Positions 1-12,920 are shown, numbered from the stretch's first letter. The stretch: DNA of 64,000 nucleotides from Ochotona curzoniae (GCF_017591425.1 NW_024466413.1:496001-560000), one strand, 5' to 3'. Translations and numbers: made by a program. The notes: a model not told the origin generated them from the sequence alone.

Positions 1-47
1 GCAGAGGAAGATGGTCCAACCGTATGTATGGGCCCCTGCCTCCAAAA

Positions 48-246
48 CTCCTTTAAAAAAATATTTGTTTTTATTGGAAAGGCAAATTTTACAGAGAGAA
101 GGAAGTACAGAAAGATCTTCCATCTGCTGGTTCACTACCCAGGTGGCTTCAAAGGCTAGAGCCGAGCCCATCTGAGGCCAAGAGGCGGGAGCTTCTTCTG
201 GGTCTCCCACGTGTACCGGGTCCAAGGCTTCTCGCCATCCTCTACT
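48..246 (-). mobile_element. C-type (lagomorph) SINE fragment
   Basis: This reads as a CSINE on the minus strand. It begins with the reverse-complemented A-rich tail (T-rich, 'atttgtttttattggaaagg'), passes through the 'acagagagaagga' and 'agatcttccatctgctggtt' segments and ends at 'gggtctcccacgtg'. The tRNA-like head is missing because the copy is cut off by the next SINE fragment at 249. Confidence 0.8.
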
Positions 247-248
247 GC

Positions 249-331
249 TTTTTTTTTTTTTAGATGTATTTATTTTTATTGGAAAGACAGCTTTTACAGT
301 GAGAAGGAGAGACAGAGAAAGCCAGTAGAAC
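249..331 (-). mobile_element. CSINE tail fragment, minus strand
   Basis: A poly-T run at 249-261 is followed by 'agatgtatttatttttattgg' -type tail sequence and the 'gagaaggagagacagagaaa' block of a reversed CSINE. It stops near 331, where sequence in the opposite orientation begins. Confidence 0.7.
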
Positions 332-532
332 TCCTGGCTCCTGATTTTCATCAGACCCAGTGAGGGCCATTGGACCCAGTGAGGGCATCACCCACTGGGC
401 AAGGGAACCAGCCAGCAGCTGTTAGGTTCCCTGCCCCTCCCCCACTCCCTCTCCATCTCCACCTCTCTCTCGTTGTAACTCTGACTTTCGAAATAAGTGA
501 GTTTTCTGTAAAAGAGAGAGAGAGAGAGAGAG
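332..532 (+). mobile_element. CSINE 3' half, plus strand, ending in (AG)n
   Basis: From 'ctcctggctcctgattttca' onward the sequence matches the 3' half of a CSINE read forward, including 'ctctctcgttgtaactctga' and 'aaataagtgagtt' near the tail. It ends in an (AG)n tract at 513-532. With the preceding fragment it forms an inverted pair of SINE 3' ends. Confidence 0.65.
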
Positions 533-1128
533 GAGAGAAAACACATATCCTTCATAGACTTTTCGAAGACTCCTTGTATAATGAACCAAGATGCAACAGC
601 TGCACACGTGGAGGCAGCTGAGTTTACAGGCGTCTGTGAAATCATGTGCTTTCCCACATAATCACAACAGCTTCCTGTAGGAAAGTCACAGGGATGTCCT
701 GGGATCACCCGGAACTCTGGGAATTCATCCACAAGCCTTAATTGTCCCTAAAACTGTGGTTTAAATCTAATTGATTAAACTAGGATGCAATCCCTGCTCC
801 TGTGGCAGGTTGCACTGTATCTTTAATGTCAGATACTTTTATCATTTTCTGGTCCTCCTGGTTGTCTTCCACTGCAAGTCACGTACCAGCTCTCATTTCT
901 TCCATAGAAACGTGTATGACCATATAATGTGTTAAATCATCACATTTACACTGACAATTTTTTTTGAGATAAATATTTGCCAGTTCTGGCTTATGTTCAG
1001 TTTCTTTGTTCTTTGTCCCTGATCACCTGAGAGTGTCTCTAGCAAGGCAGCTTGGTACCGGCCACGGGCTCCTGGAACCTGGTGGGGCAGGTTTTCCTGG
1101 GAATATCTGTGGGGTTTTTTTTCTTTTT
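533..1128. other. Intergenic sequence, nothing recognised
   Basis: This is unremarkable, mildly AT-rich sequence between SINEs. I see no conserved coding signal, RNA gene or repeat family here. Confidence 0.5.
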
Positions 1129-1143
1129 AAAAAGACTAATTTT

Positions 1144-1490
1144 AGGGCCCGGCGCGGTGGCGCAAGTGGTTAAGTCCTCGCCTTGCACGCCCGGGATCCC
1201 ATATGGGCGCCGGTTCTAATCCCGGCAGCCCCGCTTCCCTTCCAGCTCCCTGCCTGTGGCCTGGGAAAGCAGTTGAGGACGGCCCAAAAGCTTTGGGACC
1301 CTGCACCCGTGTGGGAGACCCAGAAGAGGCTCCTGGCTTCGGATCGGCATAGTATCGGCCCGTTGCGGCTCACTTGGGGAGTGAATCATCGGATGGAAGA
1401 TCTTCCTCTCTGTCTCTCCTCTCTGTATATCCGCCTTTCCAATAAAAAATAATAAAAAAAAAAAATAAATCTTTAAAAAAAAAAAAAAAA
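1144..1490 (+). mobile_element. Full-length pika-type CSINE with target-site duplication
   Basis: This is a tRNA-derived SINE. It starts 'gggcccggcgcggtggcgca', carries an A-box-like 'tggcgcaagtgg' and a B-box-like 'ggttctaatcc' near 1211-1221, and continues through the 'cagttgaggacggcccaaa' and 'ggggagtgaatcatcgga' blocks to an A-rich tail at about 1443-1490. The flanks share the direct repeat AAAAGACTAATTTTA (about 1129-1143 and 1487-1501). This is the mark of L1-machinery insertion and suggests a fairly young copy. The head sequence resembles the Ochotona variant more than the rabbit one, judged from memory of the family. Confidence 0.9.
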
Positions 1491-1821
1491 GACTAATTTT
1501 AAAAAGATTCATTTATTTTTACTGAAAAGTTAGATTTACAGAGAGAAGGAGAGACAGAGAAAAAAAATCTTCCATCCACTGGTTCACTCCCTAAGTGGTC
1601 ACAATGGCTGGAGCTGAACCACTCTGAATCCAGGAACTTCTTCCAGGTCTCCCACACTGGTGCAGGGTCCCCAGGATTTGGGTCGTTCTTGACTGCTTTC
1701 CCAGGTCACGAGCAGGGAGTTGGATGGGAACTGGAACAGCCGAGACACAAACCGGTGCCCGTATGAGATCTCAGTGCATGCAAGGTAAGGACTTTAGCCA
1801 CTAGGCTACTGAACCAGGTCC
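1491..1821 (-). mobile_element. CSINE, minus strand, interrupted by the younger SINE
   Basis: This is a nearly complete reversed CSINE. In order it shows T-rich tail sequence, 'cagagagaaggagagacaga', 'atcttccatccactggttca', 'gcagggtcccc', the B-box region near 1750 ('aaccggtgcccgtatgag') and the end of the head near 1821. The full-length SINE at 1144-1490 inserted into the tail of this copy, giving a relative age order. Confidence 0.85.
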
Positions 1822-4800
1822 CTGAATTTTTTTGTTACAAATGTTATCTGTATTTATTTAGTGTGTCCAAGGTGGGGCCATGTTTTCTGTGGTTGACAAC
1901 GTATTTTGTGTCATTGTTTTGCTCCTTTTCTCTTGGTTCTCTTTCGAGTATACTGCCCTCCCTGCACTTGCCTCTCTGGCGGTCCCTGCAGTCCACTTGC
2001 ACTGCCCCAGGGGCTGTTTCCTCACTGCTTCCTGAGCCACATGCACACTTGTATGCTGTGAATGAAAATCAAGATGCAATCCTGTCCCTTTAACCGCTCC
2101 TCAATCCTTCTGGGTCTGAAAGACAAGTCCTGTTGCTCTTCCTGTTCCTCCTGCCCCTTCCCAACCTTGGACCAGGACCTTTCTAGAGGCTGGATCCACT
2201 TCAGGGGCCCTTACTCGGCACTGAGTGGGACAGGTTGACCTGATTCGTTTCTGCTTGAGTTCTGCTCATCCCCCACCTCAGCCTTCTCCACTCTCTTCTT
2301 CTGTGGACTCGCTTCTGTCTCATTGGTTCCTGGGTTGGAGCTCGTTGGGATGTGAGAGCCTGTGTGGAAGCAAGGTTCCGGAGTCAAGGTCACTGCCGGC
2401 CCTGCAGTCACCCTGCACTCACAGGCCTGGCCATGGGACACGACACAGCCATGAAACGTGATCAAAAGCCACACAGGAGGAAGCGTTAGGTCCCACCCTA
2501 AGTCTCATGTCAAGGGGAGCCTAGCTTGAGCCTTTGGGGGACCACCTTAAGCAGTCACCTGTTCACTCACACGTGCAGGAACTGCTGGTTGCTGCCAACG
2601 GACTCCTTCCATCCCACTGACTGAGCCGGGTGGGATGAAGGGCAGACCGTTTCTCCATGTGTGATGTTTCCCTCTGCTGGCCCAGGATGACCCTGGAGAC
2701 GATGCGGCTTGTCAGCTCTTGAGGGCTCCTGGATGATTGCTGACGCCCTACGTTGAGATAGTAAGAACCAACTAAACTGAGAAAGCCTTGTCAGGGAAGG
2801 GCCCTGTGAGACACAGCAGGGAGGCTGGGAGAGCCGTCCCATCACAATGCACAGCTGGTCCAGCGAGAGAGGTGCCACAGCTGGCCTCTGGGAGCCATTG
2901 CTGTCAGCCCAACCCCACCTGCCCCTGGGAGCAGCCTGGCGCGTGGAGGGGATTGCCCACCTGCATACCACAGCCTTGGGGGGCTGGCGACTGGAGCTGA
3001 GCATGCTCTGAGCTGTGTGTTCACAGTCATCAGGGCTGCTGGAATTATTGGTTTAATTGGTGGCCCATTTCTGCAGGCCTGTTTGTGGCCAGAATGAGAA
3101 GCCCTGGAGGAGAGCTCCCCTGCTCCTGGGGCTGAGATGCCGGCAGGGCTGGGGTCCTGACCCGCAGCCCAGCCATCCATGGGCCTGACTCCCATCCCCA
3201 GGGAGCACAGGGTGGCTGTCTGCGTCTGCAGGGTGAAGTCCTCCTCACCGGCCTCCTGGGAGCCTCTCGTCTCACCTGCCAGCTTCCCAGCTGCTCATAG
3301 CCAGCCACATCTGCTCTCCTGCTCATGCCCAACCAAGCCAAGCTCCCTCTGCCATTGGGGCTTTGGCACCAACCATCCCCTCTGCCTGAGGGTCCTCCCT
3401 CCAGGGCCGCCCATGTCAGCCAAGCCTAGGTCCAAACACCATCTTCCCAACGATGATCCTATCCCCACCTCTACCCTCTGCTTTATCATCTCCCACAAGC
3501 ACTTGTCTCTGGCTTCCTTCCGCTGGGCAGCAGCTTCTAGACTACCTCTCCCGCTGGGCCGTCCTTCGTCCCCAGCTCCGCTCTTGGCCCCTCATGGTCA
3601 GTGCGCCTACCAGCCCAACGGGAAGCAAGTGAGCCATGACTGGGGCCAGGATGCACACCGGGCACATCCCAGCAGCCTTGAGAGCCTGGGTCCTGACCAT
3701 CCATAGTGCCCTCTGTCCACTCTGGTCTACCATCCTGTAGCTCCCATGGCGTCTGTGGACCTCTTTTTCATTGTGTTGCTGGAAGCTGGTGTAAGGGACC
3801 CAGAGTGAGCTAGAGGTATGGGAAGTCACTCAGAAGCACCCACCCCTGCCTGGGCCCACAAGGGAGGAGAATGCAAGGGGGCAGGAGCAAGCTTCTGAGC
3901 CCTTCCCTTCCATGCTGGGTGCAGGCAGACCTGCCCTTAGAAGCTCTGAGTCTGGTGTAGGGGTCACGATCAATGGAGCTAAAGGCAGAGGCTTCTTCTT
4001 CTTTGGCATTGGTGATCGCTGAGAATCAATGGAGCCGATCTGATAATGGGAGTCCAGGAACTAGAGGGCCTTCGGAGGCCTGTGGAAGCACCCACCCTCT
4101 TCCCGTTTCCTCTGGCAGTTGACAATGTGCACCCGTAATCATACAAACACACACCTGTACATCCCCAAAATAGCAGCGGGGTGTGCAGGGACGCCGTGTC
4201 ACGCCGCAAAATGCTGCCACCTCCTCGGCTGCGTTTGCAAAAATACCTTCTGCCACGCAAAGGTGAAACTGGCAGAGGCGAGCACCAGCTTCTGAAAAGG
4301 GAAAACAGTGAAACACCTTCCACTCGGCTCAGGCACAACTAACACACCATGTGACTGGGCTAAAGTTAGCTCGCCATCGGCAGGAAGCTGGCTGCGGAGG
4401 ATCTGCAACGCGCGTGCACCGGCGGTGGCTGGCACCGTGCCCTGGCTGGCCGGCAGGTAGGGTGGCGTGAGGAGGGCGGCATGCCTTTCACACCCAAGGA
4501 TGGTCTGAGCGCCTGCGGGGTGCTGCTGCGTCCTTGGCCAGAGCCAATCCATGCCCTGCTCGCTCTTGAGGGCAAGCAACGAGACACAGAGAGGCTGCCC
4601 CCACTTTCCACCCGGGTTAGCAGCAATGCAGGGATCTGGAACTGGCTTGGCACAAAAGCCTTGCTTCTTCTTTAGCCCGCTGTGGGGCTCCATCTGGAAG
4701 TTGGGGGCTAGGACATGCCCTTCAATGGGAGACTAGTGCTTGTGGGGAATGGGGCGTCCAGATGGAGTCCCCAGTTTGGACCCTCACTCTGCAGGGAGCT

Positions 4801-7800
4801 TTTTGGGTACTTTATCTAATGGTTGTACTTGGAGGTAAGCCCATGCCTCACCAGGTGTGAGGGATACCTGTTTGCCAACCTCACCCAGTTGTCATGTCTA
4901 GTGAGTTCTCAATGATTGCTTTTGTTTAAAGAACAGGAGAGCTGTAGCTTTCATTTGACTTTTTAATTCATTCATTTCTCTCTTCAAGGAAGCATAACAG
5001 CTGAACAGCTGCCAGCCAGCGTCCCTTTGCCATGAATGTCTCTGTGCTTTGCCACAGGTAGAAAAGCTGCCGAGGCCACTTCCTGACCACAGGATCCGAT
5101 TGCTTGCCTCAATCCCTCAACCCTCCCCGCACACATACTCATCTCTGTCCTGGTCAGAAACTTCCCAGGAGTCCTGGGTCTGTGCCAAGTCCTGGGGCAC
5201 CACCAGTAGTAGAAGCCAGGGACAGGACCTGCCTCCTGCCAGCCGAGGAGCCTGCTGCCCTCCAGCCTCTGGGCCCAGCTTGAGAATAGCCTCCAGAGGT
5301 GTGTCCCCTGCCTCTCTGGCATCTGGCAATGAGACCTCCACGGTGGACATGGGGCCCAGCAGCCCTGCAGCCCCGCTGGGGAGCTGTCAGCGGAGAGGCC
5401 TCTGCTGAGTGTCCTGGGCTCCGTAGGGAATGCTGTGCAGCTATTTATGGATCTGGTGTGGAGAAGGCTGGTGGTTCAGGCTGCATTAAGGAGTCTGACA
5501 TTCACTAATCAGATTTCCTCTGGTGAGCAAGGGCGTGGGGATGCATGGAGCCGGAGAGGGGGAAGGGAGGGGGTGGTCAGTGCAGAGGGGCTTGGGCGGG
5601 TGGTGTGGCCTGGCCGCAGAGGTCATTATTGTCACTTCCCATGTGACCTAAGCCACAGGATGCTTCGCTCAGCATCTCCCCTGTTTTCCAAGGCCTTGGC
5701 AGTGGACCCACCCCTCCCCCACTCTGCTTCAGCTGCGAGTGTGGCCCGCATGGCTTGTGTCAGAGATGAGTCGTGCACTGTCCCTGGGCACTATGCAGAC
5801 TCCCAGTGCCCATGAGCGCTGGCCTCATGCTGCATCTCCTCCCCTGCCAGCGCGGGCATCTCCACAGAGGGTAGGGAGGTCTGGATGGACCACCGGCCCA
5901 CCTTGGGAGCATTGTTCCCTGTAAACTGACGCTGCCTGGGAGTCTCGCCAACACCACTGTGAAGGGGAAGGTTAGCGGTGGAACCGCTCTGAGCAGACTC
6001 AACAGAGGGCTGCCTTCTGCCACATGGGGATTCCTGCTGTCTCGCCTTTCCCACCTGTTTTCAAAGAAGTGGACACCAACACGACACAGCAGTGTGAGCA
6101 GAGCCAGTAAGTGGCTGTGCTGGGAGCAGCTGCCAGCCTTGGTGGCTGCCCAGCCGACACTGTCCACTGGGGCACTGCAGGCAGGGCCGGCAGATGATGC
6201 GGCTGGGCCCAGGCACGGCACCTGCCTGCCATCAGCCAAGCCCTTTCCCTGGACGCAGGGGTCCTGGAGAAGAAGAGCTGGCTTGGGAATTGATGTGGCG
6301 CCAGGGTAAACCGCCCAGGCTTGCTGGCTAATGTGCTGGGGCAGCAGGTCGGGCCCTTGTGTAAGGAAAACAGCCCAAAGTCGGCAGTGCTTGCAGCCAT
6401 AAAGCCACACAAGATTCATCTGCGCTAGGGCCTGACCAGTGAAGGGGGCATCGCCAGGCTGTGACGTCGGCTTGCAAACCCCTGAAGGCACCCTGCAGGC
6501 TTGGGGTCAACTCCCACGGGCCTCAAGCCGAGAGCTGCCATCTGCTTACTCAGCCTTCTGACACTGCCTGCATCGAGGGACTCCAGGGGTTGGGGATGGG
6601 GTCTTCCCCTTGTCCACCTCTGGGTGAGGCCCTGGCCTCTCTCACAGAGAGGGTTTCCCAAAGTTGTGGAGAAAGGCTCCCATTGGCTGAGAGGTGGACA
6701 TGTGAGCTACGGCCAGCCAATGCTGGTGGCCCTGGGACACCCAGGGCCTCTGATTGGCCATACCTGAGCTCCACATCTTTGTTCAGGCTGAGATGGCCTT
6801 GGGAGCCTCCCAGAATCCCTACAGGGGCGGCAGGGATGGTGCCAGATTGTCACATGGTACCAATTCACGGACCCATGCGGCTGCCCAGCTGGGAGCTCAG
6901 GGAGGGGGCGGTGTCCAGGCTCTGCTCTGGAAGCCCCGGGTGCACCTGCAGCGGGGGGTGCGGGGGCTGGGGGGTGGGAGAACCCCGAAGACATGTCCTC
7001 TTTTCCGCCCCCTTACCTCCTCCCCGTCCCCACCCAGCCCCGGGACCCTGGGCTAGTGCTCCCTGAGCCTTCCTTCTGCAGTCCTGGGGGAAGGAGGGAC
7101 CAGACAGGCCACGTTGGAACTGGAACTCAGGGTCCGACACCGAGCATCTGGGGTCGTTGTAGGAGCACAGGGCCGAGGGTCGAGCTCGGGAACTGCTGCG
7201 TCCAGTCCAGGGAAGTCTTTCCATCTGTAAAACAGGAGGTGGGGTGGAGTCGCTTGTCTTGGGGGTTCCAACTTGCACGCACACAGAGCGCTGAGGCTGT
7301 AGGAAAACGCAGGCTCAACCTGGCGCCAAGCCTGCCTAAGGGAGCACACCCCATCCCCGCTGCCCGGGGACCTCCCGAGGCCACCCCGTGGACCGGAGTC
7401 CAGCGCCCCCTGCTGGCGTCCAGGCGGGCCGGCCTCTGAGGACCACGGCGCCCGACGGCTGCGGCAGGCCGGGCTGGGGCTCCTGGTGGGCAGAGGCTCA
7501 GCGCGCTCAAGCCCCAGCGGCTGGGAATTCTTGTCACCTGCTCTCTTGCAGTGAGTCACCCGGCAGCCGGGCTCTTGCCTAGCGCGAGGGCCTCGAATTC
7601 CAAAATGAATCCTGAGGACAGCGCGGGCTGGGGTGACGGTGGGACTCTGGTGTCTGAGACCCTGCAGGGACCCGTACGTCTTCTCCCAGAGTGGCCCGCA
7701 GTCCCTTCCCCAGGGGACTCTTGGAATCGGGCGAAGAGCGTCCCAGCCTGGAATCTCAGTGACGCACACGGTGGGATCCACTCGGCTCGGCCGGCTGCGC

Positions 7801-8090
7801 ACCAGGCACGAACATGGTCCCAGGGCACTCCCAGAGCGGACGGGGTTCCCGGGTTCGACTCCCCAGCCCACCCCAAGTCTGCACGGTCAGCTTCGCCCTG
7901 GCTGGGCGTTCCTCTGCGCCCACGAACCAGCTCCAAGCTGCAGGGGATTAAGGAGGAGGCAATGTGAGGCAAAGTCCCTGGACTACCCAAAGGGAGCTGA
8001 GGAAGGGGGTGCGCTATCTGAGCGAGAAGGACCCAAGGCCCCAGTGTGAGGGCCCTCTCAGGACGTAGCGAGGGATGCCTGGCCTTGCGC
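1822..8090. other. Upstream intergenic region, no gene recognised
   Basis: This 6.3 kb leads up to the KCNK9 promoter and becomes more GC-rich after about 6.8 kb. Many short open frames exist on both strands, but none has a recognisable domain and they overlap each other in several frames, as expected of GC-rich non-coding DNA. In human the neighbouring gene upstream of KCNK9 is TRAPPC9. I see no TRAPPC9 exon here. Confidence 0.5.
7404..7416 (-). promoter_or_regulatory. Strong CTCF-like motif
   Basis: The 13 bases CGCCCCCTGCTGG fit the reverse complement of the CTCF core consensus (YGCCMYCTRSTGG) at every position. The site lies about 2.65 kb upstream of the KCNK9 start codon, at the edge of the CpG-rich promoter. 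Occupancy cannot be judged from sequence. Confidence 0.5.
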
Positions 8091-9505
8091 CTCTTCTTCA
8101 GGCTGGCCTCGAGGGACTGCTAGGCTCGCAGAGCGCCCTGCGCCCGACGCGGAAAACCCAGGAGTGCTGCTCAGAGAGATCCCGGGAGGAGGGAGAGCGC
8201 CCTCCTCCCACTGCGGTCCCAGCTTTGAGAGGTACCGGCAGGTGCTGGCCCACTGGGCATGGCCGCCCTGCAGGGGCTGCGGAAGCCCTCAGGGACTGCC
8301 ACCGGCTGAGGCTGTGCCCCTGGCCAGCAGCGCGGGGCTTTTGCGCCAGGTGTCTAAGGCCCCCGGCGCTGGGCACACTGCGCACTGCCCTTGCGCGCCC
8401 CACTCTGCCGGCTCTCCCCTCTCTTGTAAGCACCGCTGTCTTCGGGGACTGAATCCCCATTTCGCTGTCCTACCCTCCTGGTCTCTCAAACTCTGAGCCC
8501 GCCATGGTTGCGTGCGCTCTCCAAGAGCTGATTTGGAAAGACCTAGGCTGTCTGTCTCCCTGAGTCTCCCATCCCTCCCTCCCCTCCCCCTGCCGACCCC
8601 AGCCCAAACCCGCTGGCGGCTCCTCCCCAGGCCCACTCTGGCGGTGCCCGGTGCTCGGCCCTCCTCCTCCCCGGCGGCTCTGGCCGCCTCTGCCGGGCTC
8701 CCTCCGCGTGTGCCCTACGCCGCGCTTGGTCTGCAGTGGGAGCTGCCACGGCCGCCTCGCCAGCTGGCTGGGTACCAGGCGGGAGGTGGCGCGCCCTGGA
8801 GGCTGCAGGAGGGAGGGAGGGAGGGAGCCAGCGAGGGAGGGAGGCCCGGTCTCGGCGTATCCCGGCCCCCGCCCCCCCCCCCCGCGGCCCTCCCGCCAGA
8901 GCGGGGCTGTGAAGCGCACACACAGCACACAGACGCACACGCACACGCACACACAGATACATACTCCGGCTTCCTCCGGCGCGCACGCACACTGCGCCCT
9001 GGGCAGACCAGCGCTGCAGCCACCTCCTTGGACTCTTGGACTCCGGAGGACCCCGACTGCCTCGCTGCTCCTACGCCCGTGCCCACCCTGCCGCTCCGCT
9101 AGGTCCGCGGGACCATTTCGGCCGCCGCCACCACCGCCACCACCGCCACCACCAGCACCGCCGCCGCGTCTGCCGCCCCCGGAGAAGCGGGCTGGGCGAC
9201 CGCCGCTGCGCGGTTCCTCTGCCGCCCCCAAAGCCGCTCTGCCGCGGGGCTTTGCCGTCTTGGGGCCGCGCCCCGCTCCCGCGCCTGAGAGACTGAGCCG
9301 AGCAAACTTCGCCAAGCGGCCAACGCTCCGCAGCGACCCTCCTGCGTCCTCCAGCATCTAGGTGGGCTCGGGGAGCTCGGACCTCGGGGCCCTCCGGCTG
9401 CGCTGCCTGGTGCACCTGCTTACCCCCCTTCCCGCTCTCGGGGGACTCAAGAGACGCAGACACTCGGCAAACTTTTCCTTTCCCTAATAGAGGGGAGCGA
9501 GAAGG

Positions 9506-9513
9506 GATAAAAG
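9506..9513 (+). promoter_or_regulatory. TATA-like box
   Basis: GATAAAAG differs from TATAAAAG at one base and sits in GC-rich promoter sequence about 550 bp upstream of the KCNK9 start codon. CpG-island promoters often work without a TATA box, so its role is uncertain. Confidence 0.25.
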
Positions 9514-9666
9514 AGAAGGCGATCCCAGGGGGTGTGCGCGCACCTGAGGGCTCCTAGCCGGGTGCCAAACCCAGAGGGGCGCAGCCCCGGCTCTAACCCT
9601 CCCATCGCACTCCTGCCTCTCCTTTCTCCTCTCTCTAGATCTTGCTCCCGCCCCAGCCTTTCCGGC

Positions 9667-9690
9667 GGGAGCGGGGGGGAGGGAGCGGGG
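9667..9690 (+). promoter_or_regulatory. G-quadruplex motif in the promoter or 5' UTR
   Basis: Four G runs of 3, 7, 3 and 4 bases are separated by loops of 1-3 bases, meeting the usual G3+N1-7 rule on the coding strand. If transcription starts upstream of it, the motif would be in the KCNK9 5' UTR RNA. Confidence 0.45.
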
Positions 9691-9707
9691 TGCGGAGGGC
9701 AACGTAG

Positions 9708-10472
<765 letters not shown>

Positions 10473-10734
10473 TGAGCGGGGAACCCGCTGGCTGTCCGCT
10501 GTAGCACCCCTGAGGCTCCAGCCCGCCCGGTGTGCTGTCTCCAGAGCTCCGGTGTCTGGGACCGGACGCGCCAGCCCGAGAGCAAGTGTGTTGGAGCTGG
10601 AGGGTGGAGGCGCCACTTTTGCAAGAGTGGAGCGCTAAGAATAATCCCGGAGCCGACACCCACCCACCCACCGCCCAGGCGTGGGCTGCGCGGCGCCGCG
10701 CGGGCTTCCAAGCCTTGCACTTCCTACCTCTCGC

Positions 10735-10735
<1 letters not shown>

Positions 10736-10791
<56 letters not shown>
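10736..10791 (+). repeat. (GT)28 microsatellite
   Basis: This is an uninterrupted GT repeat of about 28 units, starting 389 bp after the end of coding exon 1 and still in GC-rich flanking DNA. It is likely polymorphic and can form Z-DNA. Confidence 0.95.
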
Positions 10792-10792
<1 letters not shown>

Positions 10793-12420
10793 GGGGGACG
10801 AGGTTGGGGAAGGACTGGCGTGTACAGTGGCAGGGGGCCTGGGGTAGGTGGCCCTGCCCTCACCCCCAAAGCTCTCCGTGTGCCCAGGTTAAAACTGTCT
10901 GGACTCCTGGCTCCTTCAGCCTAAGTGGGGCTCCAGATGCGTCAGTTCCCTGGAGAGGAGGGGTGTGCGATGGGCCCGGTAGCTGGCGGGGCTGCGCTAG
11001 GATCCAGGGCAGGGACAGGCCACGGAGGTATCTGCCCACCCTGGAGGCTGCACAGAAAAGAAAGGCAAGTTTGGATTATATCCAGAAGCTGGTCAAGTTT
11101 AATGGTGTCTGGGGTGAGGGTCCATCCAGTTGGGATACTGCGGGCACAGGCCACAGAGGAGGGGCTGCAGTCAGCACCCAGAGCAGTGCCCCCCACTGCG
11201 TGGGCGGGAACTCAGACATCCTGCTTAGAGACCTGTGGGAGTCAGGCAGGTCTCTACATCCTGGTGGCGGAGGTGTGCGTCCTGCTGGCAGGAGGAGGGA
11301 GGGGAGGGGTGGGGGCTCTGCAGGCTCCGGCCCGGCGTGCCGCCGCCCCTAGGGCCAGCCGGCTGTGGCTCCTGGCCCCCTGCTCCTGGCCTGCCCGTGG
11401 ACCTGCCCCTCTAGTGCCACCCCAGCCTCCCACCCTGGTGTTTTTCTTTATCTGGAAAGTGCTCTGTGCTTAAAAAAAAAAAAAAAGAAGGAAAAGAAAA
11501 TATAAAAGGAAAAAAACCACAGCTTTCTCTGCGTGCCATATGCAACAGGAAGCAGCAGCACAGGACGGCTTGTCTCTGATTCTTGGTTGGAAAGACTTCT
11601 TCAGAGTCATCTTGTTGGAAATGTTTAATTCATTGCTGCAGGTTTTTGCGCTGGGAAAGGCACTTGTCCTTCTGTTCTGACATAGCCAGCCTTACTTGTA
11701 GTACTTCTTCTGCACCTGCCACCTGAAACACTTGGCCACATAGTGTCCCCTGCATGTGTGATGGCCAGTTGGACACTGGCACTGCCCTCACTCCTGCCTT
11801 CTGACAGCGGCCATGACCAGGGGGTTGTTTCTTGAAGCAGATACCTGTGTGCCCCGGAACCCTAGAGCAACAAATCTGTGTGTGCAGCTGCGTCCCCTCC
11901 CCCACACCGCAGGCGAGGAGGCTGAGCCCCAGCCCTGGCAAGGTGCCTTCTCTGGTCTTCGTGAAGGCAGGTCAAACTGGCCAGTGTGCTGGCTCCCACT
12001 GGGTTAAGCAGCACGTAAAATGTTTGCCTGCTTCCAGCAGGTGAGCTACAGCAGCTGAAGAAAGGATGGGAGTTAAACGCACGTCCCCAAGCTTACAGTT
12101 TTCCTAAAGCAAACAAACAAACAACAAAAACAACAAAACACATTAAATTAAAAAATCTGGGAATGCTATTCTGGTTGAGATGTGTTTCCCTGATTGACTC
12201 CCAGTGAATGGTAGGATGTGTGCCTTCTCGCATGGCCTGAATCCCAGGGAGGAGTGCTGAGGACACAGCTAGCCGCAGGGGTAGGGCGGGGGGTCACAGC
12301 GGGACAGGACTGCGGGGTCTCAGTACAAGTCACACTTCCCTTTGTTGGGGTTTCCTCTGATTTTCTGCAAAGAAAGGATGGAATAATTGCTCATGCAGCA
12401 ATGTGTAAGGGCACCTGTGT

Positions 12421-12423
<3 letters not shown>

Positions 12424-12452
<29 letters not shown>
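12424..12452 (+). repeat. (CA)n microsatellite
   Basis: This is a pure CA repeat of about 14 units within the KCNK9 intron. Confidence 0.95.
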
Positions 12453-12456
<4 letters not shown>

Positions 12457-12920
12457 TAACACAGCTGCCCCATTGTGGAAAGACTGTGAGTCCAGGTTGG
12501 AATCTGACTCCTGCCTCTCGGTGAGACCAGCAGCAGGGCATCTCCTGACCTGCTTGCCCACCTGTAGAGGGATGTTACACAACACGCAGGTGGGGTGGAA
12601 CCCCGGGCGTCCCAGCTGCTGCACACTGAGGGACACGGGCTCTGCCCCAAGAAGCTGCTTAGCTGAAGAGCCCTGAGTTTGCAAGAAAGAAAGCACCTTT
12701 CCAGTTAATTGTTTGTTTTCTTCCTCTTTTTAAATATATAAATGCAAGTTAAGGTGCTCGGAGGTCAAGAGGGGGGAACTACCCCTCCCCGGCTGTGGAG
12801 CTAAAGAGGGGTGATCGGTACCCCTGCTGTGCTTTCTCCTCTAAACTTGAGCCATTTCTGCATAAGTGGGCTACAACTTTGCACCTGAGTCTTGAAGGCT
12901 GTGGCAGCAGCTAATCATCA

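Noticed and set aside
5760..6491. 243-codon minus-strand open frame upstream of the promoter
   Set aside because: GC-rich DNA with overlapping frames on both strands; no recognisable domain, splice pattern or conserved motif.
7848..7862. GGTTCGACTCC, a perfect tRNA B box
   Set aside because: No A box at the right distance and no cloverleaf can be formed from the flanks, so no tRNA gene is called.
7053..7871. 272-codon minus-strand open frame near the CpG-rich region
   Set aside because: High GC lowers stop frequency; composition is Arg/Pro/Ser-rich and matches no family.
1..9000. Exons of the expected neighbour TRAPPC9
   Set aside because: No stretch with coding character or family resemblance was seen; its 3' end probably lies beyond the window.
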